59,014 bases of DNA from an uncultured Clostridia bacterium (GTDB lineage Bacteria; Bacillota; Clostridia; UBA1381). How positions within the stretch are numbered: position 1 is the first letter of the stretch; every line of letters starts with the position of its first letter. The notes under the pieces are model-generated. The model saw nothing but the letters and a program-made list of their open reading frames with translations, ran no database searches and was not told where the DNA came from. Position numbers and translations under genes: made by a program. Where the stretch lies: positions 1-59,014 of the forward strand of contig CALXQE010000035.1 in the NCBI GenBank assembly GCA_944390495.1. Reading direction: 5' to 3'. Positions 19,301 through 31,105 of the stretch are shown here, piece by piece.

Positions 19301-19740
19301 TGCTAAAGATGACAAGCACAAAGGAAATGTTAGGTACTGCATTAAGAACGGGAGAAAACAAAGTTTCATTAGGTATCGACCTTCCTGAAGACTTTGATAA
19401 GACAACTGATACAATTAAAATTTATGCGGTTACTAAGCTTTACACAGACGATGTAACAGCTCAGGACGGTACATTAGCAGCGTCAAAGACTGACGGAGGA
19501 ATACAGCTTGGAACTGTTCCTGCATACGATGAAGGTACAGATGCTTATGTCCTTGTAATAAAGGCAGAAGCAGACGAAACAAAATTAACCGGTGATGATA
19601 TTCTATTCTTTGATGAAGTAAATAATCTTCAATCAGGTTATGTGGCTAAATGGACACAAAATTATACAGGCGGATATACTGTAAAAACAGCAGGAAAGAT
19701 TAACGGTACGCTAACAATAAGTGCAGCATCCGTCGAATAA
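13396..19740 (+). CDS. Giant secreted multidomain glycoside hydrolase family 2 protein
   Basis: A 2114-residue exported protein. A signal peptide (1-26, cut after PVLA) is followed by a GH2 jelly-roll sugar-binding domain (about 60-235), an Ig-like domain (250-390) and a TIM barrel (395-740). Then come DUF4982-like and Ig-like domains (750-935), a linker and beta-rich regions (980-1245), two LamG-like plus Ig-like pairs (about 1269-1546 and 1669-1925), and a C-terminal beta domain. The barrel start KGYAQRSTNEW replaces the usual KG-NxHxD motif. The probable nucleophile is Glu588 (LETEYHR). The acid/base site aligns to YEAGNNQIS, with Asn518 where Glu is normal. No LPXTG, S-layer or dockerin anchor is visible. 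The substrate is unknown, perhaps a plant polysaccharide galactoside. Confidence 0.9.
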   Translation: MKRKLSILCAVMFLLQTIFSVIPVLAENETTEAYTELESPSVTYNMNIDWKYKRAADNAVFPLATALEGVKDANGKYFYEKDYDDSDWESVSLPHAVNAEDSFDGVGLDAGEASLYRGFMFYRKTFDVPESDIGKKMILEFEAFRQSVYVYVNGEMVGYYEAGVAPVGFDISDYITSPTGNVIAVATDNASDRGATFRTQETIPGNTPGDLSGEGYQWNTKDFNEVQGGLTGNVKLYATSKIYQTFPLYNNLKTTGNYIYRSNFDLRNESADVTVEAEVRNETGEAKDITLQVDIVDKDGNCVATFEETANVAAATDTENDQFLTMVPDTAYVDGVGQETNNVDISTVDVTKITATQNVQDLKFWSDVSPNLYTVYTYLKDGDTVIDKQEKVTGFREVTYDKDKGLQINGQTTYLKGYAQRSTNEWAAIGVANDWLSDIDMQLIKESNANYIRWMHIAPNPVDIRAGDKYGVISVCPAGDKEGDVSGRAWDQRAETMRDVIIYYRNSPSVLFYEAGNNQISAEHMQEMTDLRKELDPNGDRMMGCRTINSPEQIAAAEWVGTMLYRNDAAAYSAMEQTGNYIPMLETEYHRNEAPRRVWDDYSPPCYDYVNKWLGDGGKKTDGYDVWDQTQEDFSRTMFNSGDGYSYYYGNRVGGSGKNYYSGAAMMVWSDSNMHVRNCGVENARTSGRVDPIRVKKESFYAIQAAQSTEPMIHILGHWNYPEYIEGDKENGNYWYEDKTFNGTYWEPNGTMLQRNPTKKTVYVIGSESVSKVELYVNDTLVGTDTLPDDGYIYAFDNIDVTQSGKVSAKAYNEREEVVAEHEIKTAGEAATIRLTPVKGPDGFLADGSDLMYVDVEVVDEEGNVCPLDERKITFTVSDESKATFLGGYNSGVDDRIVNHKDYVFAECGINRVFLQSTRDAGSFTLTASAEGMAPVTINLESAAVEVVGGLTTDAQQSFAQGEVPEPPKQETAPALKSLGETFTADFTEGTGNVYVASEDEKDYYTIKVNGKEVNFTDKSYKPDSITGVVGEITPILDAIKAAGGDVSYSFNTSGELPPELSATNIGGILPWMSITSGENVVLAANNATNVIINGEPNLTNFMVIPNSANTTLIAELSSVLGSIEGIEVSTNEDTKVMDIAVDGYKGPSIPDGVSMVYNEEDNKITVTTTDEGISNAALIQVGYDSNGVLKKIVKTDVTVAANSIGQFDVDADVFVNENVKAMLWTDMSNAAAICDSVPIKSITQVVTVSLMADEPVVDKVYENDTVAYENNCDTATENLVLSEDTAPDGSKYLTNVDYDPENKGKGACFNALSDNSKADILWEADVRFNENGSGITPYDNGDKKLGTCVRRYDDESEGKSYLAVQTGREDYAKYNEIDPNKWYHIALIGRYSSADAQTDMIVYEYIDGVKTYIATYENVNQRNMSANSNNGASHWNVHKGTSVDNLRITMLGADTINVTSDSDTIKAGNTMQLDYGATRQGAYITSPAVTWEVYNSDNTALLNDPEITINQGILNVGIDAQQQDIYVRATAESGIYASKKISAQAVDVSGVKFDTLELTADRDYVSTTEPLTINVKATKAGEVVDITDSDLIWYATDSTDMQKLGDNLKWIKIENGKVTVDEKAVSQDITIRAADPDDIVRGAIKVHIKSSDALEGNEDGAMDRLLVSDNCESILANTEFVESVDGTHAYKATAGYPTGHITETSGDVVVEMDIKFAQDGAGFQPAKSGKVNTCVIYHEGKLCVQTGSSDYDKYVDIDPNKWYHITLIRKQESYAHIILDEYDDEGNIVNTNVFRDVNQRNDEPTAFVNINAGTCYDNLRMLTPVPDSITISTDKQSVFVGETAQATANLYWNELEMKNPDASMFEFRVYDAEDKYPLESDKITVDSTGLITVDPMADAQDVYIRAVNKQSGKYASTKLTVSSSDILMIDSLGINEDGTRLINMNVTRNLFYKDEVTFVTQVFDENGVLKMTSTKEMLGTALRTGENKVSLGIDLPEDFDKTTDTIKIYAVTKLYTDDVTAQDGTLAASKTDGGIQLGTVPAYDEGTDAYVLVIKAEADETKLTGDDILFFDEVNNLQSGYVAKWTQNYTGGYTVKTAGKINGTLTISAASVE

Positions 19741-19773
19741 TGTAAATTAAAGTTATCTCCCTCTCTTAAGGTT

Positions 19774-19810
19774 AAATATCGGTTATCTCTTTGAGATAAC
19801 CGATATTTTT
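19774..19810 (+). terminator. Terminator after the GH2 gene
   Basis: Perfect 16-bp stem AAATATCGGTTATCTC / GAGATAACCGATATTT with a TTT loop and following T residues. Confidence 0.92.
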
Positions 19811-20055
19811 ATGTAAAAATGCTTATACAGTACCTGCTTTAAAGTTATAAATTTGTGATTATTTTGAAAAAATAAAAAGAATTTTAGAATAAAAAAGGAT
19901 TTCAGGCTGCTGACGGTGTATTATATAAGGCAAGGATAAAAAAATATGTTAGAAAATCAAAAAAATGGGGTAAATATAATATGTATGGTTTATATGTACC
20001 TGTATATTTTTTTATTTTATGTGTGAAAATAATACCAAAGAAAGGGGAAAGTGTT
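19811..20055 (+). other. Intergenic region upstream of dnaG
   Basis: AT-rich, with no recognisable gene. It must hold the dnaG-rpoD promoter; TATAAT-like strings occur (for example in ATATAATATG near 19976), but no -35 stands out. A 25-codon ORF at 19946-20023 (hydrophobic, weak AAGGA upstream) is possible but not convincing. The AAAGGGGAAA ribosome binding site of dnaG is at 20041-20050. Confidence 0.5.
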
Positions 20056-21846
20056 TTGCCAAGACGTATTTCAGATGATATGATTTCACGTATATGCGAT
20101 GAAAATGACATAATAGATTATGTGTCGCAGTATGTGCAGCTGAAAAAATCAGGACGTGATTACAGCGGACTTTGCCCTTTTCATAATGAAAAAACACCGT
20201 CATTCCATGTAAGTCAGGAGAAACAGCTGTTTCACTGTTTTGGCTGCGGAGCAAGCGGAAATTTAGTTCAATTCGTGATGAGGACGGAAAATCTTGACTT
20301 TGTTGATGCACTGAAACTGCTGGCAGACAGAGCAGGAATTGTTATTCCTGAAGATGACGATGACTTTACCGATATTTCACATGAAAAGAAGAAACGTATT
20401 CTTGAAATGAACAGACTTGCAGCAAGATTTTTTTATAGCTGTCTTAAAAATCCTTCAATAGGAAAAACTGGTCTTAACTACTTTGCACAGCGTCGTATTA
20501 CAGGAAAGACTATTACGGTGTACGGATTAGGTTACGCACCCGACAGCCGTGATATGCTGATTAATCATTTAAAGTCTAACAATTTTAAAATCGAAGAAAT
20601 AGTAGAAGCAGGGCTTGCCGTCCAAAGAAACGGAAAAATACACGATAAATTCAGAAACAGAGTTATGTTTCCCATTATTGACGTAAGGGGGAATGTAATA
20701 GGATTCGGCGGAAGAATAATGCACAATGAAAAGGAGATTAACGGATTTAAAATTCCTAAATATCTTAATTCCCCCGAAACACCTGTTTTTGACAAGGGAA
20801 AAAATTTGTTTTCACTAAATCTTGCAAAGAACAGCAAAGCAGATGATTTAATCTTGAGTGAAGGATATATGGATGTAATATCTGTATATCAGGCAGGAAT
20901 TAAAAATATTGTTGCAACGCTCGGTACTGCCATAACGGAAAATCAAGCAAAACTTATGATGCGTTATGCAAACGAGATATTAATTTGCTATGACAGTGAT
21001 GAAGCAGGAACAAAGGCTGCACTGCGTGCAATAGATATTATTAACGATTCAGGTGGAAGAGCAAGGGTTATACGGCTTAAAAATGCAAAGGACCCTGATG
21101 AATACATAAACAAAAACGGAATTGAAAAATTTAGGGAAGCGGTCAAAAAAGCTGTGCCGTCAACTGAATTTAAGATTTCACTGATAAAAAATCAGTACGA
21201 TATTAAAAGTACTGACGGGAAAATACTTTTTATAGATGAAGTTGTAAAAATATTAGCTAAAATTAAAGATGCTGTTGAGGTTGATGCTTATATAACAAAG
21301 GTTGCAGATGACACAGGTATCAGCCGTGAAGCGGTTTTAAGTAAGTACCGTGAAGTTACATCAAAAAAGAGTTATAAACGTATTCCGCAAAAAACTGAAT
21401 ATCAGAAAAAAAAGGAACGCATACAAAGAAAGATACCTATTTCACAGGGACTTCGTGAAGCAGAAAAACGACTGCTCGGACTTATATCACAGCAAAAAAA
21501 ATTATATAAGATTATTAAAAAGGATATAGAACCTGAAAATTTTTCGACGGTCGTTTATCAGCAGCTTGCAAAGGATATATTCGACAGTTACGAAAACGGA
21601 GTAAATCCCGAACCTGCAATGCTGCTTAATAAGTTTAGCGGCGATGATTTGAGTGAAGCGTCAGAAGTGTTTTACAATCTGGAAGTTTACAGCGGTGACG
21701 AAGCGACAGTCAGAGAGCTTTTATATACAATTAAACTCGAAAAACTGAATGCTCGTATAGACACGGAAACAGATGTAACTTTGCTTTCTCAGCTATTCAG
21801 TGAAAGAGAAAAAATTCTTAGAGAAAAAACTACTTGGGAGGAATAA
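20056..21846 (+). CDS. dnaG: DNA primase
   Basis: Synthesises RNA primers at the replication fork. The N-terminal zinc-binding domain shows the CHC2 pattern ([11 protein letters not shown], then [10 protein letters not shown]). The TOPRIM catalytic core has [12 protein letters not shown] and [13 protein letters not shown], and a C-terminal helical domain binds the DnaB helicase. I choose the TTG at 20056, six bases after AAAGGGGAAA, because the protein then begins [12 protein letters not shown] like other primases; a further 25 hydrophobic codons are open upstream but do not match the family. It is followed five bases later by rpoD, the usual macromolecular-synthesis pairing. Confidence 0.95.
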   Translation: MPRRISDDMISRICDENDIIDYVSQYVQLKKSGRDYSGLCPFHNEKTPSFHVSQEKQLFHCFGCGASGNLVQFVMRTENLDFVDALKLLADRAGIVIPEDDDDFTDISHEKKKRILEMNRLAARFFYSCLKNPSIGKTGLNYFAQRRITGKTITVYGLGYAPDSRDMLINHLKSNNFKIEEIVEAGLAVQRNGKIHDKFRNRVMFPIIDVRGNVIGFGGRIMHNEKEINGFKIPKYLNSPETPVFDKGKNLFSLNLAKNSKADDLILSEGYMDVISVYQAGIKNIVATLGTAITENQAKLMMRYANEILICYDSDEAGTKAALRAIDIINDSGGRARVIRLKNAKDPDEYINKNGIEKFREAVKKAVPSTEFKISLIKNQYDIKSTDGKILFIDEVVKILAKIKDAVEVDAYITKVADDTGISREAVLSKYREVTSKKSYKRIPQKTEYQKKKERIQRKIPISQGLREAEKRLLGLISQQKKLYKIIKKDIEPENFSTVVYQQLAKDIFDSYENGVNPEPAMLLNKFSGDDLSEASEVFYNLEVYSGDEATVRELLYTIKLEKLNARIDTETDVTLLSQLFSEREKILREKTTWEE

Positions 21847-21851
21847 AAATA

Positions 21852-23009
21852 ATGCTTGAAAAGAAAAAATCTATCAAGAAAGACCTTATAGAAAAAGGTA
21901 AGAAAAAAGGTGTATTGTCATTTAAAGAGATTACCGAAGCCTTTGAAGATGTTGAGGTTACAACGGAGGAAATAGAACATCTCTATGACAGATTTGAAAA
22001 GGAAGGTATAGAACTTGTAGAGGACCTTGACAAGGAACTTGAAGAAATAGAAGTTTCTAAGGAAGAACTTGAGGACTTGTCTGTTCCTGAGGGTATCAAT
22101 ATTGATGACCACGTTAAGATGTACCTTAAAGAAATCGGTAAAGTAAACCTTTTAACTCCTGAAGAAGAACTTTCATTGGCAAAACGTATGGCAAGCGGTG
22201 AGGAAGCAAAAATAAAGCTTGAAGAAACTGAAGAAGAACTTATGCCGAATGTAAGACGTGAACTTGAGTTTTTAGCATCAGACGGCGAGAAAGCAAAGAA
22301 GAGTTTGGCAGAGGCTAATTTAAGACTTGTTGTAAGTATTGCAAAGAGATATGTGGGAAGAGGTATGTTGTTCCTTGACCTTATTCAGGAAGGTAATCTT
22401 GGTCTTATTAAAGCAGTTGATAAGTTTGATTATACAAAGGGATATAAGTTTTCTACTTATGCAACATGGTGGATACGTCAGGCAATAACGAGGGCTATTG
22501 CTGACCAGGCAAGAACTATCAGAATACCTGTTCACATGGTTGAAACAATAAATAAACTTGTGAGAGTTTCAAGACAGCTTGTTCAGGAATTGGGACGTGA
22601 GCCAAGTCCGGAAGAACTTGCAAAGGAACTTAATATGCCTGTTGAAAAGGTAAGAGAAATTTCTAAAATATCACAGGAACCTGTATCCCTTGAAACACCT
22701 ATCGGTGAAGAAGAGGACAGCCACTTAGGAGATTTTATTCCCGACGACGACGCACCTGCTCCGTCAGAGGCTGCAAGTTTTGTACTTTTAAAGGAACAGC
22801 TTAACGAAGTTTTACAGACTTTAACACCACGTGAAGCAAAGGTTTTAAGACTTAGATTCGGTCTTGACGACGGACGTGCAAGAACGTTGGAAGAAGTGGG
22901 TAAGGAATTTGATGTTACACGTGAGAGAATAAGACAGATTGAAGCAAAGGCTTTAAGAAAACTTCGTCACCCGAGCAGAAGTAAGAAAGTTAAGGATTTC
23001 CTTGACTAA
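21852..23009 (+). CDS. rpoD: Primary RNA polymerase sigma factor (SigA/RpoD)
   Basis: Housekeeping sigma-70 factor of 385 residues. Region 1.1 is short and acidic; region 1.2 ([20 protein letters not shown]) is intact. Region 2 has [19 protein letters not shown] and the -10-recognition helix [17 protein letters not shown], and region 4.2 has the -35-reading helix-turn-helix [20 protein letters not shown]. The start at 21852 follows GGGAGG, which overlaps the end of dnaG. The promoter consensus seen across this window (TTGACA-N17-TATAAT) matches what this factor should read. Confidence 0.98.
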   Translation: MLEKKKSIKKDLIEKGKKKGVLSFKEITEAFEDVEVTTEEIEHLYDRFEKEGIELVEDLDKELEEIEVSKEELEDLSVPEGINIDDHVKMYLKEIGKVNLLTPEEELSLAKRMASGEEAKIKLEETEEELMPNVRRELEFLASDGEKAKKSLAEANLRLVVSIAKRYVGRGMLFLDLIQEGNLGLIKAVDKFDYTKGYKFSTYATWWIRQAITRAIADQARTIRIPVHMVETINKLVRVSRQLVQELGREPSPEELAKELNMPVEKVREISKISQEPVSLETPIGEEEDSHLGDFIPDDDAPAPSEAASFVLLKEQLNEVLQTLTPREAKVLRLRFGLDDGRARTLEEVGKEFDVTRERIRQIEAKALRKLRHPSRSKKVKDFLD

Positions 23010-23021
23010 TTGGAGGATAAT

Positions 23022-23987
23022 ATGGATTGGATTAAAGTTTCAATATATACAACATCAGAGGGTATAGAACCTTTAAGCGGAAGACTATATCAACTTGGTA
23101 TTACAGGTCTTGAGATTGAGGACGAGAAGGATTTTAAGGATTTTCTTGAAAACAACAAGCAGTATTGGGATTACGTCGATGATGACCTTATAAAGGAAAA
23201 GGAAGGCGAAACGGAAGTAATAGCCTATGTAAGCGACAATGCCGCCGGCCATGAAATGCTTATGGCAATAAGAAATACAGTGGCTGAACTTAAACAGCTT
23301 GATGAAGACGGAGAGTTTGGCAGACTGGAAATTGAAATTAACAATATGTGTGAAGAGGATTGGGCTAATAACTGGAAAAAGTATTTCCACCCGCTAAACG
23401 TTGGTGAGAAGATTTTAATTAAACCTGAATGGGAAGAAACTGAAAATCCTGAAGGACGAGTTGTTTTCAGCGTAAACCCGGGTATGAGTTTCGGCACAGG
23501 CTCACATTATACAACACAGCTTTGTATAGAAAACCTTGAAGGATTTATAAACAACGATACAAAGGTGCTTGACCTTGGCTGCGGAAGCGGTATTTTGTCT
23601 ATAATATCATTGCTTTTAGGCGCGGAAAGTGCCTTTGCCGTTGATATAGACCCTAATGCTGTTGATATTGCATATCAAAATGCCGAGAGGAATAACATTG
23701 ATAAATCAAAGTACACCGTAAAGGCAGGCGACATTATAACAAATACAGCTTTGCAGGAGGAAATTGCAAAGGATAAGTATGATGTTGTAGTTGCAAATAT
23801 AGTTGCAGATGTTATTATTGCACTTGCTCCTAAGGCTAAGGAATATATGAAAGACGGCGGTGTGTTTATAACATCAGGAATTATTGAAGACAGAATAGAT
23901 GATGTTAAAGAGGCACTTGAAAAGTGCGGTTTTAAAATAGAAAGTATTAAGCAGCGTAAGGACTGGGCATCCATCGTATGCAGATAG
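23022..23987 (+). CDS. prmA: Ribosomal protein L11 methyltransferase
   Basis: Trimethylates lysines of ribosomal protein L11 using S-adenosylmethionine. The N-terminal L11-recognition domain starts MDWIKVSIYTTSEGIEPLS and the linker has WANNWKKYFHP. The SAM motif is VLDLGCGSGILSI, and the catalytic NxV motif appears as VVANIVADVI. The length is 321 residues. ATG 23022 has TGGAGG just upstream, so an in-frame TTG at 23010 is rejected. It closely follows rpoD and may be read from the same promoter. Confidence 0.95.
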   Translation: MDWIKVSIYTTSEGIEPLSGRLYQLGITGLEIEDEKDFKDFLENNKQYWDYVDDDLIKEKEGETEVIAYVSDNAAGHEMLMAIRNTVAELKQLDEDGEFGRLEIEINNMCEEDWANNWKKYFHPLNVGEKILIKPEWEETENPEGRVVFSVNPGMSFGTGSHYTTQLCIENLEGFINNDTKVLDLGCGSGILSIISLLLGAESAFAVDIDPNAVDIAYQNAERNNIDKSKYTVKAGDIITNTALQEEIAKDKYDVVVANIVADVIIALAPKAKEYMKDGGVFITSGIIEDRIDDVKEALEKCGFKIESIKQRKDWASIVCR

Positions 23988-24004
23988 AAAGGACTTTTTG
24001 GTAA

Positions 24005-25186
24005 ATGATTGAGATTTGCAGTGATGTATTTTATGTAGGTGTAAAGGAACCGACTTTAAGGAAATACGACTTATCAGTTAATACACCTTACGGTACAACT
24101 TACAATTCTTATATTGTACGTGGTGAAAAAACAGCACTTATAGATACAGCTCCGACAAATTTTAGTGATTACATAGAGAATATTGAAATTCCTATAACTG
24201 AAATTGATTATCTTATATGTACTCACAGTGAGCCGGATTTATCGGGAAATATCGAAAAAATTCTTGATATAAATCCTGATATTACAGTTGTTGCAAGTAT
24301 TGCTGCACTTAGAAATATACGACAGATTTTAAATCGTGATTTTAAAAGTCAGGTTGCAAAGGAAAATGGAAAAATTGATTTAGGTAACGGAATTGTACTT
24401 ACCCTTTATAACGTACCTAATTTGCATTGGCCCGATACAATAGCGGTCTATTTAGAAAGAAATGGTATTCTTTTCAGCGGTGATTTTTTAGGAGCACATT
24501 ACTGCGAAAACGGTGTGTTTGACAATAAAATATACAATAAGGATATTTTAAAAACGGCACAAAAACAGTATTTTTATGATACATTTACGCCGTTTAAGTC
24601 ATTTGTATCATCTGCCCTTAAAAAATTATCACCACTAAATATAGATACGATATGTCCGTCACATGGACCTGTTTTAAAAGAAACAGATTTAATAAATAAA
24701 TACAGTCTGTGGTGTGCTGACGCTGTTACAGAGGAAAAAACGGCTGCAATATTTTATGTGTCTGCACATGGATATACAAAACAGCTTGCATATATTGCAA
24801 AAAAAATGTTTACTGAACATGGATTTAATACTGAAATTTTCGATGCTTCGGTTTGTGACAGTGAGCAAATGATAAAGTCGCTTAACAGTGCCGATATATT
24901 CATATTCGGCACGCCTACAATAAACAGAAATGCCGCAAAGGAAATATGGAATTTGGTTACATCTATTGACCTTATAAATTCTAAAGATAAAAGTTCTTTT
25001 GTCTTTGGTTCATACGGCTGGGGCGGCGAAGGTGTACAGCTTATTCATAATTGCTTAAAGTCTATGAAAGTAAATGTTTTTGAAAAACCATTTACATGTA
25101 TTTTAAAACCAAGTGATGAAGAAATTTCAAAGTTTAAAGAGTACGTTGAAAAATTTATAACTAAAGAAGCTGATAATATAAAATAA
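24005..25186 (+). CDS. Flavodiiron protein (A-type flavoprotein), variant iron site
   Basis: The protein (393 residues) has an N-terminal metallo-beta-lactamase-like diiron domain and a C-terminal flavodoxin domain (about 245-390, starting AAIFYVSAHGYTKQLAY). Such enzymes reduce O2 to water or NO to N2O in anaerobes. The ligands fall at the expected spacing: His74, Glu76, Asp78 (THSEPDLSG), His141 (LHWPD), Asp160 (SGDFLG) and His220 (SHGP). The His that normally follows the Asp (DHSG) is Leu79 here. The reductase partner (rubredoxin) is not adjacent. It lies 17 bases after prmA. Confidence 0.88.
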   Translation: MIEICSDVFYVGVKEPTLRKYDLSVNTPYGTTYNSYIVRGEKTALIDTAPTNFSDYIENIEIPITEIDYLICTHSEPDLSGNIEKILDINPDITVVASIAALRNIRQILNRDFKSQVAKENGKIDLGNGIVLTLYNVPNLHWPDTIAVYLERNGILFSGDFLGAHYCENGVFDNKIYNKDILKTAQKQYFYDTFTPFKSFVSSALKKLSPLNIDTICPSHGPVLKETDLINKYSLWCADAVTEEKTAAIFYVSAHGYTKQLAYIAKKMFTEHGFNTEIFDASVCDSEQMIKSLNSADIFIFGTPTINRNAAKEIWNLVTSIDLINSKDKSSFVFGSYGWGGEGVQLIHNCLKSMKVNVFEKPFTCILKPSDEEISKFKEYVEKFITKEADNIK

Positions 25187-25189
25187 TTC

Positions 25190-25218
25190 TTGACAAAGAA
25201 ATTAAAGAATGATAAAAT
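25190..25218 (+). promoter_or_regulatory. thrS leader promoter
   Basis: TTGACA, 17-base spacer, TAAAAT, directly upstream of the T-box leader. Confidence 0.75.
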
Positions 25219-25224
25219 ACATTT

Positions 25225-25476
25225 AGAACGATGACGAAGACAGTAACATTCGATATAAAGTTCAAAGAGAGAGAATGTCGTGGGCTGGAAGCATTCTTGT
25301 ACCGGTCGGATGTGAATACCACTTCTGAGTTGCGTGCTGAACGATTTTTTCTATTAAGCATTGCCGTATACTCTGCGATAAAGAGTCAATTAAGTGACAG
25401 CTTATGCTGTAATTAGGGTGGAACCGTGTATATTATGCACCCCTAAAGTATTTATTGCTTTAGGAGTGCTTTTTTA
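25225..25476 (+). promoter_or_regulatory. T-box riboswitch controlling thrS (Thr specifier)
   Basis: The conserved T-box sequence AGGGTGGAACCG is at 25415-25426. A terminator follows (arms GCACCCCTAAAG at 25437-25448 and CTTTAGGAGTGC at 25458-25469, then T6). Stem I upstream has a specifier-loop candidate GAATACCAC, giving the threonine codon ACC at 25318-25320. Uncharged tRNA-Thr would bind the specifier and the TGGA bulge and favour antitermination, raising thrS expression when threonine is short. The TGGA form predicts a U discriminator base in the tRNA. Confidence 0.93.
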
Positions 25477-25503
25477 TTTATTAGATGAGAAAGGATTTTG
25501 AAA

Positions 25504-27252
25504 ATGGAAATGAATGAATTGCAAACACTAAGACATTCAGCCTCTCATGTACTTGCACAGGCTGTAAAAAGATTATATCCCGATGCAAAACTTGCAATCG
25601 GACCTGCTATTGATACAGGTTTTTATTACGACTTTGATACAGAGCATACTTTTACTCGTGAAGACCTTGATGCTCTTGAAAAGGAAATGAAGAAAATAGC
25701 AAAGGAAAACCTAAAAATAGAAAGATTTGAACTGCCGAGAGATGAGGCACTTGAGCTTATGAAGGATGAGCCTTATAAGGTAGAGCTTATAAACGAACTT
25801 CCGGAGGGTGAAGTTATTTCATTTTATAAGCAGGGTGACTTTGTAGATTTATGTGCTGGACCTCATGTAAACTACACAAGTAAAATTAAGGCATACAAGC
25901 TTTTAAGTGCAACAGGTGCATACTGGAGAGGCGACGAAAAGAATAAGATGCTTCAGCGTATTTACGGTACTGCATTTATGAATAAAACTGAACTTGAGGA
26001 ACATCTTGAAAAGCTTGAAGAGGCTAAAAAGCGTGACCATAATAAACTTGGACGTGAACTTGAGCTGTTTACAACAGTTGACTATATAGGTCAGGGCTTG
26101 CCTGTAATGCTTCCTAAGGGAGCAAGAGTAATTCAGCTTCTTCAAAGATGGGTTGAAGATGAGGAACAAAAGCGTGGCTGGCAGCTTACAAAAACTCCGC
26201 TTATGGCTAAAAGTGACCTTTACAAAATTTCAGGACACTGGGATCACTATAAGGACGGTATGTTTGTTTTAGGCGATGAGGAAAAGGACAAAGAAGTATT
26301 TGCACTTCGTCCTATGACATGTCCGTTCCAGTATCAGGCATTTTTAAACAGAGGCCGCTCATACAGAGATTTGCCTATGAGATTAAACGAAACATCAACG
26401 CTTTTCAGAAACGAAGCTTCAGGTGAAATGCACGGACTTATAAGAGTACGTCAGTTTACTATTTCAGAGGGACATTTGATGTGTACACCTGAACAGCTTG
26501 AGGACGAATTTAAGGGCTGTTTGGAGCTTACTAACTATATGCTTGAAACACTTGGTTTAAAAGAAGATGTTTCTTATCGTTTCTCACAGTGGGATCCTGA
26601 TAACAGAGAAAAATATATAGGCACACAGGAGCAGTGGGACGAGGCTCAGGGAGTAATGAAAACTATCCTTGATGACCTTGGAATTGAATATAAGATAGGT
26701 ATAGGTGAAGCTGCATTCTACGGTCCGAAACTTGATATTCAGATTAAGAATGTGCACGGTAAGGAAGATACTCTTATAACAATTCAAATTGACCAGATGC
26801 TTGCTGAAAAGTTCGGTATGGAATATGTTGATAAGGACGGTACAAAGAAAAAACCGTATATTATCCACAGAACTTCAATCGGCTGCTATGAAAGAACACT
26901 TGCACTTCTTATTGAAAAGTATGCAGGTGCGTTCCCGACATGGCTTGCACCTGTACAGATTAAGATGCTTCCTATTGCAGACAGACATCTTGATTATGTA
27001 TATGAAGTTAAGAAAAAGCTTGAAGAAAACGGTATAATTCGTATAGAAGTTGATGACAGAAGCGAAAAACTTGGTTATAAACTTCGTGAAGCTCAGCTTG
27101 AAAAGGTTCCTTATATGATTGTTGTCGGTGATAAGGATATAGAAAACGGTACAGTTTCTGTTCGTTCACGTAAAGAGGGCGATATGGGACCTAAGGCTGT
27201 TGACGAGTTTATCGCAATGATTAAGGAAGAAATTGAAACAAAGAGAAGATAA
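25504..27252 (+). CDS. thrS: Threonyl-tRNA synthetase lacking the TGS domain
   Basis: Class II synthetase charging tRNA-Thr. The editing domain is complete (HSASHVLAQAV, and DLCAGPHV with its Cys and His). The catalytic core has the zinc-site Cys in RPMTCPFQYQAF, motif 2 RLNETSTLFRNE, and motif 3 HRTSIGCYERTLALL; the anticodon-binding domain follows. The protein has 582 residues against about 640 for E. coli or Bacillus, because it begins at the editing domain without the N-terminal TGS (ubiquitin-like) domain. The start at 25504 has AAAGGA eight bases upstream, and the T-box lies directly before, so no hidden exon-like extension is possible. Confidence 0.97.
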   Translation: MEMNELQTLRHSASHVLAQAVKRLYPDAKLAIGPAIDTGFYYDFDTEHTFTREDLDALEKEMKKIAKENLKIERFELPRDEALELMKDEPYKVELINELPEGEVISFYKQGDFVDLCAGPHVNYTSKIKAYKLLSATGAYWRGDEKNKMLQRIYGTAFMNKTELEEHLEKLEEAKKRDHNKLGRELELFTTVDYIGQGLPVMLPKGARVIQLLQRWVEDEEQKRGWQLTKTPLMAKSDLYKISGHWDHYKDGMFVLGDEEKDKEVFALRPMTCPFQYQAFLNRGRSYRDLPMRLNETSTLFRNEASGEMHGLIRVRQFTISEGHLMCTPEQLEDEFKGCLELTNYMLETLGLKEDVSYRFSQWDPDNREKYIGTQEQWDEAQGVMKTILDDLGIEYKIGIGEAAFYGPKLDIQIKNVHGKEDTLITIQIDQMLAEKFGMEYVDKDGTKKKPYIIHRTSIGCYERTLALLIEKYAGAFPTWLAPVQIKMLPIADRHLDYVYEVKKKLEENGIIRIEVDDRSEKLGYKLREAQLEKVPYMIVVGDKDIENGTVSVRSRKEGDMGPKAVDEFIAMIKEEIETKRR

Positions 27253-27261
27253 GTAACACAA

Positions 27262-27305
27262 AATCGCTCCCCGACATATTATACATCAGTCGGGGAGGGA
27301 TTTTT
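27262..27305 (+). terminator. Terminator whose 3' arm contains the yunB ribosome binding site
   Basis: Arms AATCGCTCCCCGAC (27262-27275) and GTCGGGGAGGGATT (27289-27302) form 14 pairs with one G/G mismatch, then T5 and the ATG of yunB. GGGGAGGG, the only ribosome binding site for yunB, is inside the stem, so read-through transcripts would hide it. Confidence 0.85.
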
Positions 27306-31104
<3,799 letters not shown>

Positions 31105-31105
31105 T

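Noticed and set aside
19946..20023. 25-codon ORF with hydrophobic C-terminal part upstream of dnaG
   Set aside because: The ribosome binding site is weak and nothing else supports it; AT-rich DNA easily gives such an ORF.
25231..25416. 61-codon ORF in front of thrS
   Set aside because: It lies wholly inside the T-box leader, whose conserved RNA structure explains the sequence.
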